From: Heterobilharzia americana | Taxonomy: Eukaryota; Platyhelminthes; Trematoda; Strigeidida; Schistosomatidae | Reading direction: 5' to 3' | Length of the DNA stretch: 64,000 nucleotides | NCBI GenBank assembly: GCA_944470555.2 | Contig: OX104127.1 | Coordinates: forward strand, 27,109,661 to 27,173,660 | Part shown: positions 56,041 through 64,000 of the stretch, in pieces | Position numbering within the stretch: the first letter of the stretch is position 1 | Layout: each line of letters opens with the position of its first letter | The notes under the pieces: model-generated | What the model was told of the DNA's origin: nothing | Databases searched by the model: none | The model's input: only the letters and a program-made list of their open reading frames with translations | Program-made: the position numbers and the translations under genes

Positions 56041-57655
56041 CATGAAATAAAGACTGAATGCTTTGATTCACCTTATTGATAGGCATTTATCACGTTAATT
56101 ATTCTTATGAAATCAGTGAATGAATGAGTGAATGGATGGATGGGTAAGATTATCATTGTATCTGTGATAAAATCATCCATAATGCTTGTATTAATGAACA
56201 AACAAGCTCAAAAAGATGTTTCATACTTGGGCTGATAATCGAAATTCAACATCAAATCCACGTAAATGGGTTGGACAGGAGCACTTCGATGATACTTTAT
56301 AAAATATGTACTGAAAACAAACAAAACCTACCTTGTCACTACACCATTTATTGATCGGTATCCTCTAGGCTTCTAACACACAACCTTGGCGTATAATTTT
56401 CGGTCACCTTACGAATGTGAATCTCGCACAACATAATGCTTGTACATCTGCTTCTCATACTATTTCAAGGTGACTTTCAAAAATTCTAAAGACGGAAACG
56501 TGGCAAGACAAAAGTTCCCCATGAAGTTTGGTTCATTGTCGGTTATAACACGTTGGACGGTATCGTTGCTCACTATGCAAATAAAGTAACCCTTACCCAG
56601 TTCGCTTTGTTTTATAGTAATTTCCAACTTCGTGCAACCAATCACATGGGCTGGTTAATCGTCCATTTTGGTTTGACAACAAGTGACATATGTAGTAGAG
56701 AGGAAAAGGATAGAAATGCCACATAAAATATTTTTTGTCACGGACCAAATGTATGTCATGATAAAGCATGTGGTTTTGTTTCCCACAATGATAAGTTTAT
56801 ATGCGTAATATACCTTAGTAATAGATGACGTTAGTCTTCCTCTCATAATCATATTATGCAACTCCTCTCTCTATGGTGGAGTGATGTGAACACTTTTCTT
56901 AGGAACTGAGTATGAAATGGGCTGGAATCTTAGCTGATTTCTACAAAGGTTTATAAACTACAACGGATATCGGTGTTCCATGAGTGTTTCGGCCAGTGAT
57001 CTGGCATAGATACGATATATCCTACTAAACATGGCGTCTTATTAGACACCACTTGTATTGAAACAGAAAGAAGCTATGAAGATTCAGATATTGAACTATG
57101 TACACTTTCCGTAGATCAACCGTCTTATTGAACCATCTTTTATCCAACTTAAAAGCATATCATTGAATGGCAGATTATTGTTATTATTCTGCTCACATGT
57201 CAGGTTAGCATGTTTTTGAACGGTGTTTAGTCTTTCTAATAGACAAATCATATTTTCACGCTTCTCACAAATCACGTATAAGGAGAAACTTCATCACCAT
57301 CAGTCAGTTTCTCAGTATATGACACACAAATATCAGCCAGTAATGACTCGAAGTGACTTCCCATGGTTACATCCACAACTTGTCGAAAGCGTTCACCTAC
57401 AAATGTAAAATGAACTTTACAGCTAGACAGCAAGCTGTCACTTATTCTTATTCTAATCTCCTGAGAATCATTTCAATAGGTCTTGGTTTCCCAGTCGGTC
57501 TGAAATCCGATTTGTCTAGGTACATGAAATAAAATTTGATGACTCGGTTTTGTTGGTTTTTGATGAAGCGACACCTTTTGTGTAGATTGGTGTGCCAGAC
57601 TATCTTGATTTGACATATAGGAATTATATCCATCTAACTGATTGGTAAACCTCGC
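56041..57655. other. Second part of the inverted-repeat spacer
   Basis: AT-rich; minus frames of 61-68 codons have no recognised motif. Confidence 0.4.
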
Positions 57656-59520
57656 CTGGTTAACTGGTACACTAGTTACTAGCCGGTCCTAAGCCCGGAT
57701 AAAGAAGAAAGGTTGGGCATAGGGCTAGCAACCTTACCCGTAAAACCAATTCAACCACTAAAGAAACTTCAAAGCACAAACAAAATATCGAAATTAAAAA
57801 TAAACGTGTTCCTCGCTGGAATCGAAGAGGCGAAGGGATGCCGGTCGGTGAAAGCCTTCGGAAAGCCAATTGGTAGATGTGTCTTTTCATCTCTCGATGA
57901 AAACGAGAGTAAACGTGGGGACATGGGATGTCCGAACCATGTTTAGACCCGGCATGGCCGCTCAGATTGCAAAGGAGATAAGAAGGTATCGCATTGAAGT
58001 GTTAGGAATTTGCGAGAGCAGGTGGAATGGAAGTGGACTCTCCAAACTCTTAACTCGAGAGTCAAAAATCTAGACGACAACCACGAGCACAGCACACTGA
58101 GTGTTGGAGTGGCTATCATGATGTCCCCTTGAAGAGCAGCGAGGGCTCTCATGCAGTGGGAACAAATCTTCTCCAGGATCATGACAGCAAGGTTCAACTC
58201 ATAAGGAAGGAAAGTCACAAGCACACAATGCTACTCACCAACAAATAATGCAGATGAAGAGAAGAAGGAGGAATTCTACAGACAACTGCAATCAGCACTA
58301 GACAAGACCGCGCTCCAGTTGGCGACATCAAAATCCTAATTGTTGGGGTGACATGTTTTAATGCCAAACTGGGAGTGGACAACACAGGAAGAGAACTAAC
58401 CATGGACCTAGAAGCACTCGGTGAAATGAACGAGAATGGAGAACTGTTTGCAGAATTCTGTGCATTCAACGATTTGGTGATTGGAGGCCAGACACTGTGT
58501 TCAAGCACAAAGATATCCACAAAGCGACATGGGTTCGATTTCACCAGACACCAGGACACACTACACTAAAAATCAGATCGACTTTATCTCAATGGGAAGA
58601 AAGTGGAGACGCAGCCAGCCCACTGGATACAAGATCAGGTGAAGAAGAGGAGCAGATGTAGGTCTAGACCACTGTCTAGTGCAAGGAACATGCCTTCCAA
58701 ATCAAGTTGAAAGCCTTCAAGAAAGTTGGTGATGTTAGACCACAGTTCAAGTTCAACACCCAGAACACAAACTGAAGAACGAAACTACAAAGGAAATCTC
58801 TAACGTCAGCCATCAAGACAAAATGGGAGATATCGAGCAACATCCTTGAAGAAACCTGTGTGGATGAGCACTGGAACTCTTTGAAAGGGATGTGGAAAGA
58901 AACCCGCATAACCGTATTAGGAAGGAAGAAGAAGCAGGACAAGACAAGGAATGGATCTGGATGGACACATGGAAGCTGGTATAGGAGTAAGAGGAAGATG
59001 GTGAAGCAGAAGATAAACCAGTGCAGTGCAGAGATGAACCACGAGAAGAGGAACTGAGTACGACACATAAAACACTACACTGAACAAAGAAGTGAAGAAG
59101 AGTGCGCGCAAAGACAAAAGACACTTCCACAACACACTTGCAAGTGAAGCAGAACAGACTGCCGGCTGGCAGGACAGACCTGACAACATTGTATCAAATA
59201 ACCAGGTTACTCTCTGGCAGGGAAGAGATCAGCACAGATGAAACCAATAAAAGATGATGAAGGAAAGTTAATTAGCAAAGAAGAGCAACGAAGGAAACGA
59301 TGGGCTGACCACTTCACAAAGCTCTTGAATCGACCATCACCACCTGCAGCTCAGCTACAGAACTACAAGTGAACACAATTCCTCCAACAAAAGTCGAAGT
59401 CCTGAGCGCCATGTGGCTAGTGAAATGCGGGAAAGCAGCAGGACCAGATGGAATCCCGCCAGAAGCACTGAGGGAGGACACAGCGACAACAGCGGATATG
59501 CTGACCCCACTATTGCAGGG
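57656..59520 (+). mobile_element. SR2-like non-LTR element, 5' part; right arm of the inverted repeat
   Basis: Starts with the SR2-like 5' leader (CCTCGCCTGGTTAACTGG begins just outside the arm at 57650) and covers endonuclease and the RT start, ending abruptly at 59520 in the RT after PPEALREDTATTADML. Sequence 3' of this point is unrelated to SR2. The copy has the same internal lesions as 52703-54567. Confidence 0.85.
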
Positions 59521-59666
59521 AAGAGGTCAACACATGAAGGCTGGTTTAACTGTCGGTCAGCGTTTTGTATCGTCGGGTATATTGCATCAAATTTCTTATT
59601 TGTATACTGTTTTCATCTTTTAATTATTCAACGAATCCTATTGTACATTCTCGCGCGTATTTTAGA

Positions 59667-60600
59667 TCATTGCAACCTGTCGCTGCGTAAATTGATAGGA
59701 AATTTAGGAAGCATGACGGTGGATGGCAAGGAGCGCTGAAGCGTGTGGCCATAGATCAAATGACTATTCCGGAAATACTTAGCACAAACTGCAGGTCGTT
59801 GATTACCTTCAGTCACTCTTAAGAGCGTTGTCGTCACCGTTCGAGGATCAACTGGAAGTTCAGAGTGAAGTGGACAAAGCTCCTCCAGTAAAATGCGTGC
59901 ATTAGCTTGATTCATATTTGTTCGTTTGACGATATTTCTTATAGCATGCAGAATAGAACGTGGCGCGGTGTTCGTGATGGACTCCAGCTAAAAGAAAGCT
60001 GCAACGTCGTCAAATACTGGTATGTCTGGAGCGACCGAACATTCCTGCACTTCGTTCTCTTGGCAATCACCCGTGTCTTCATCATTATGTATTGAAATTG
60101 GTTGAACAACTGTTTAAGGTTAAATTATAAGTTAATTTGCTGTCATCAAGGTAACTAAAATCTCGCCGGTAATAGCCTAGACTTTGAGATGGTACTGCTT
60201 TTAGATTAGGTCGAAAATGATTTCAATAGAATTACCTGTCGGTTGTATGCTCCATTGGTACTCATAATTTTTAACTCATCTGTGTAGTGTAGACATACTC
60301 TGACGCAGTTTAAATCCAAGTCGAGCTAAGCCATACAGTTAAGGGACCAAAGAAAGCCTTACACAAATACCAGCTTCGTCGCCTTCTTTTTTGGCTTTTT
60401 GATGCGATGCTTAATGACGGTCTGCGTTCCTCAAATGCAATGGTCACTGGTTCACCAGTTATAGCATTCGTTAGAGGACTTGTCATTGTAACTGAAAATG
60501 AAGGAATTAATTTTACTCACACAAAAATTACCACTGCTTACCAACACGGTGTATAGTATTGTGAGCCGGATATTCGCTCGCAATCACCAATTTGGGTGTA
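59667..60600 (-). CDS. Candidate unrecognised gene, four exons
   Basis: On the minus strand exons 60600-60542, 60491-60363, 60109-60018 and 59987-59667 join in one frame through GT-AG introns of 50, 253 and 30 bases. Donors are GTAAGC, GTAAGG and GTATTT; acceptors are TTTTCAG, AAACAG and TTTTAG. The product has KLVIASEYPAHNTIHRV, ITGEPVTIAFEERRPSLS, a basic run (KRRRRS), an acidic stretch (NDEDTGDCQENEVQE) and a C-terminal domain with LEELCPLHSELPVDPRTV, ending at a stop at 59667. I recognise no family. The LP-x-D-x-RT motif recalls uncharacterised transposon-associated proteins, but this is a weak memory. Without the 30-base intron the frame continues but contains one TAG, so a pseudogene is an alternative. 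The 5' end is open. Confidence 0.45.
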
Positions 60601-60639
60601 CTTAAACAAAAGTTCGACAGTTTCAAGGCCACTACTAAA

Positions 60640-60965
60640 CTTCGAGGAATACCCAAAGTGTCTTCAGTGAACCCGAAATTTCCATGTTTTCATAAACACG
60701 CCTAAAATACCCGAAGTTTCTGCAATGCGTCCGAACATTTGTAATAATCCATATCCCAAGTGATGAGAAGGCATAATCCGTTCTATTTTTAGCTGATTAA
60801 TTGAAGTTTATGTGCTATATGTCTTTTTGTTATAGAAATCAATAAAATGTTAGCGGCCGAGTAAAATATTTGCAACATTTAGGGTAATACCCAAAAGTCC
60901 CTAAGTGCGTCCGAGGTAGCTTCGGGTAAAACCCGAAAGTTACAAAGTGCGCCCGAAGTAACTGC
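60640..60965 (+). repeat. Degenerate repeats with GTGCGTCCGAA motifs
   Basis: The stretch has several loosely repeated units of the type ACCCGAAGTTNC followed by GTGCGTCCGA (near 60650, 60705, 60885, 60930), ending in TTACAAAGTGCGCCCGAAGT, AACTGCTAGCTAGGT. The end matches 25265-25305. It directly precedes the CR1-like element and might be its flanking target or a separate element. Confidence 0.45.
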
Positions 60966-63710
60966 TAGCTAGGTTGTCCACAAATGTTTATCGAAACACG
61001 GGTGTAATAATGCTGCACGGAACATGGCTTCATAATCTGTATGATGATGACTTAGTCTGCTTAGATGGTTTCAAATTATTTCGACAAGATCGAAGCTTTT
61101 CGAAGAAGAAATGTGGTGGTGGTGTAGCAACATTTATTAGTACTAACTGGTCGTCCTCCAACTATGTATGCTTCTGCTTCTCTAACAAAAAAATTGAGTG
61201 CATTACCATCAAATGTCGTCCCAAACATTTGAGCAAATACAAATACATATATATCACAAACATGTATGTCACACCTGACTGCAGTTTCTCAGATTTGTCA
61301 ACTTTTGCTGATAAATTCACTGAATTTGCTGCTCCGGTTCTGGGAAACTCCTTTTCTGTTGTCTGTGTTGATTTTAACTCATGTGACTACAGTTTTCTAT
61401 TATCATTGGGTCATAAAAATATGGTTAACTTTTCCACTCGTCTTGACAACACCTTAGACTTTGCATTTACAAATGAACCTGGCATATGTGAAGCCCGTAA
61501 ACGGGCTCCACTGCTTAATTCCGACCACTGTATCGCTCATGTTTTGCCTAAAGTGTACGGAAAATTATACAAGAAAGCTTTTGCATACCTTTCAAGGAAA
61601 GTTCAATACAGATGCTATTCACAAGAAAATATATTACATTTGAGAAGCATGCTTATAGAAACGGACTGGGATATATTTGCTGATGAAGTTTTAGACAACA
61701 CTATCACCAATATCACAAGCTATCTCAGATTCTGTCTCGATATTTGCTGCCCTACTGAAACAATTTACATGAGATTTGACAGACTTTCCTCTCCTCATCC
61801 CAAGAGGCTTCGGAGAGAAAAGGAAAGGTTGTATAAGGCGAGAGATCACCCTGGCGTTAAAAGGCTTAACTGCCTAATTAAGTCTGAAATACAACGTCTG
61901 AATACTACACACAACGAGAGGATCTTATCGTGTAAGAACTCTTCCAATATATGGAAATTATTTAAAGAGCTTACTGGTAAAAAACAGATGACAACACAAA
62001 CTCGTTCGGATGTCTGCGCGTTAAACAAGTCATTTATACGTCGGCAAGCTAATTTCACCCTTCCTAATGTGCAAAATCAAGTGGATAGCTGCTTTCCAGG
62101 TTTCAATACAAATGATGTATTTAAATGTCTAAAGTCTTTGAATCCCTCCCAAAGCTTAGGTCCTGATGGTGTTTCTAGTATCATATTTAGAAAATGTGCA
62201 GATATTTTGTGTCATCCACTTACAGATATCTTCAATGTATCGTTCTCTAAAAACATAATACCCACTGCTTGGAAGCAGATAGAAATTGTACCTGTGCCTA
62301 AGCCATCTTCTGGATCAGATGTTACTTTTCGACCCATCGCTATAACTTCCCCTTTTCTGAAGACAATGGAGAAATTACTTCTGCTTGTGATTGAGCCTTC
62401 ATTGATGGCCTTCAGAGATCCAAAACAGTTTGCTTACAAACACCGGAGGAGTACTTTAGATGCAGCCACTGTCTTGCATCATAATATTGTTTCTAGTCTC
62501 GACAAAGGTGTTAAGTATGTCCGTTGTGCCTTTTTGGATTACTCATCAGCCTTTGACTCTGTTCCTAGACCACTTTTGTTAAATAAGCTTGCCATAGCTC
62601 ACACTGATCCATGGGTTACAAAATGGCTGCATTCTTATTTTTCTGAAAGGAAACAGTACACTATTCATAAAGGGATGGGCTCCACTTCATCGCTTACTGA
62701 AGCTGGTGTGCCTCAAGGTGCTGTACTTTCTCCTTTCCTGTTTTCGTTTTTTTGCACGATTTGCCCTATTCTGTTGAAATTAATTTTATCAAGTATGCTG
62801 ATGACCTGACGGTTTCTATTCCAGTCAACTCTTCCTTAAATTGCTAAAAATAAAATGAATTCTCGTCTGAAGTTGGTAAATGGTCTTTCTCAAATAATCT
62901 CAAACAAAACCCTTCTAAATGTCACACTGTTAATTTTAACCTCAGGCGTAAACAAGACTTATGTGAGCTGTTTAAATCTCATGACGCCTGCTGCATCGAT
63001 AGCATTTCTGCAGGAAGTGAATCAAATGTGAACTATTTTGGGTTGCGTTTTACTTCTAACCTTTGTTGGTCGTCCCATATTTTATTGACTTGTGAAAAAA
63101 TCTTTCGTTTAATCTATTACGTAAATAAATTGAGGCTTTCTGGTATAACTCAACTGCTTCTTTTACAATTTATCAATCCCTGCATCTTACCTATTCTTCT
63201 ACATTGTTCCCCATTAATCTTTCCTGGTCTTCTTAAAAAGGACTATGTTATGTTGCGTAGGGCTTTGAAGACCGTCAGCAGGGTGAGTGGTGTGTCTCTG
63301 GCTCAACTGATTAACACTGTAGTTGATTGCTATATAAATTTCTGCAAGCTACTAGCTACAGAAATTTTAACCAACAGTGAGCATCCACTTCATTCACAGC
63401 TCTCTCCATGTATCTCCTCAGGGAGGGCAAAGAGAAATTACATAAGACTGTATGTTCGTACAGCTAAGTATAAGAATTCGACTGTACCTTACCTTGAACG
63501 CGTATTTTGTGATAGTTAAAAATCTCATTTCAATAATTTAACTTTCAATGCAAAATTTTCTCGTTTTTAATATTCTACACATAACTTTAATTTTTATGAT
63601 AAAACAGTTCAAAAGGCTGCAAAGTAGTATGTATATTCTTATATTTTGCTGTTATTGCACTATATATGACGCTGAGAATTCCAAATTGTACCACAAATTA
63701 TTATTATTAT
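60966..63710 (+). mobile_element. CR1-like non-LTR retrotransposon, 5'-truncated
   Basis: The element begins within the endonuclease, includes the RT and ends in an ATT-repeat tail at 63696-63710. It lacks ORF1 and the first endonuclease residues, as usual for 5'-truncated insertions. It is much better preserved than the 29.8-32.6 kb relic and belongs to a different, younger lineage. Confidence 0.8.
60974..63519 (+). pseudogene. CR1-like endonuclease/RT polyprotein, frameshifted
   Basis: The first frame (611 codons) has endonuclease blocks MLHGTWLHNLYDDD, FRQDRSFSKKKCGGGVATF, VCVDFNSCDY and NSDHCIAHVL, then RT blocks LNPSQSLGPDGVSSIIF, CAFLDYSSAFDSVPRP (motif A) and AGVPQGAVLSPFLFSFF (motif B). 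A frameshift near 62770 moves the KYADDLTVS box (YADD) to another frame; two stops follow near 62842. The C-terminal part is open again from 63028 to 63519 (NYFGLRFTSNLCWSSHI, LKTVSRVSGVSLAQL). In the endonuclease the ETW Glu is Gly and the GDFN-type motif reads VDFN, so nuclease activity is doubtful. CR1/SR1-like placement is by motif only. Confidence 0.8.
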
Positions 63711-63711
63711 G

Positions 63712-64000
63712 AAGGAAATTTAATTACCAAAGAAGAGCAACAAAGGAAACGATGGGCTGACCACTTCACAAAGCTCTTGAATCGACCATCACCACCTGCA
63801 GCTCAGCTACAGAACTACAAGTGAACACAATTCCTCCAACAAAAGTCGAAGTCCTGAGCGCCATGTGGCTAGTGAAATGCGGGAAAGCAGCAGGACCAGA
63901 TGGAATCCCGCCAGAAGCACTGAGGGAGGACACAGCGACAACAGCGGATATGCTCACACCACTATTGCAGGGGGTTTTGTAGAAGGAAAATGTAGCTGCC
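63712..64000 (+). mobile_element. SR2-like fragment running off the window
   Basis: A plus-strand SR2-like copy that begins inside the linker before RT (GAAGGAAATTTAATTACCAA), directly after the ATT tail of the CR1-like element, and continues past the window end. It matches 52676-52960 (reverse complement) closely, with a few differences such as ACCAAAG for AGCAAAG. Unlike the 57.7-59.5 kb copy it continues past TATTGCAGGG. Confidence 0.85.

Noticed and set aside
1..64000. CRISPR array, rRNA genes, bacterial operons
   Set aside because: No regularly spaced direct repeats, no rRNA motifs and no bacterial gene organisation; introns and eukaryotic retroelements dominate.

Overview
The window looks like nuclear DNA of a schistosome-like blood fluke (Platyhelminthes, Trematoda). 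The evidence is the company the repeats keep: Ty3/gypsy elements of the CsRn1/Boudicca type (CHCC gag finger, tRNA-Trp-like primer site, 4-bp target duplications), RTE-clade non-LTR elements resembling schistosome SR2, a Penelope-like element with a GIY-YIG nuclease, CR1-like non-LTR elements, and tRNA-derived SINEs carrying remnants of a schistosome-type hammerhead ribozyme. Introns of about 30-60 nt in the two host-like genes also fit. The species cannot be fixed from the sequence alone.

Layout. 1-13.7 kb: mostly unrecognised sequence with two SR2-like copies on the minus strand (4.2-5.5 kb, decayed; 7.7-11.0 kb, nearly complete but broken). 13.7-16.7 kb: a 1,026-bp inverted repeat around a 981-bp spacer that holds a non-LTR endonuclease fragment. 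17.1-28.0 kb: a cluster of one LTR family (family A): a solo LTR, a second inverted LTR, a 5.23-kb element with both LTRs, and a 2.47-kb rearranged copy with an internal foldback. 28.1-36 kb: a decayed gypsy RT, a decayed CR1-like element and unrecognised DNA. 36.2-36.5 kb: two SINEs head to head. 38.6-40.6 kb: four exons of a plus-strand LCAT/group XV phospholipase A2-like gene. Its following intron appears to hold a Penelope-like element (41.16-49.50 kb) that is itself split by a young family B LTR retrotransposon (42.53-48.21 kb). 51.6-59.5 kb: two SR2-like copies that form a 1,865-bp inverted repeat around a 3.1-kb spacer with a family B solo LTR. 59.7-60.6 kb: a candidate minus-strand gene with four exons. 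61.0-63.7 kb: a 5'-truncated CR1-like element; the window ends inside another SR2 fragment.

Most coding capacity belongs to transposable elements, and most of it is broken. The most interesting signals are: (1) a candidate -1 frameshift signal at the gag/pol junction of both LTR families, with the same GGGAAAC heptamer, the same spacing and a covarying stem pair; (2) an LTR element that integrated already carrying an inverted duplication, as shown by its intact 4-bp target duplication; (3) four separate inverted duplications, two with equal-length arms and nearly identical interiors; and (4) the phase-consistent candidate gene at 59.7-60.6 kb.
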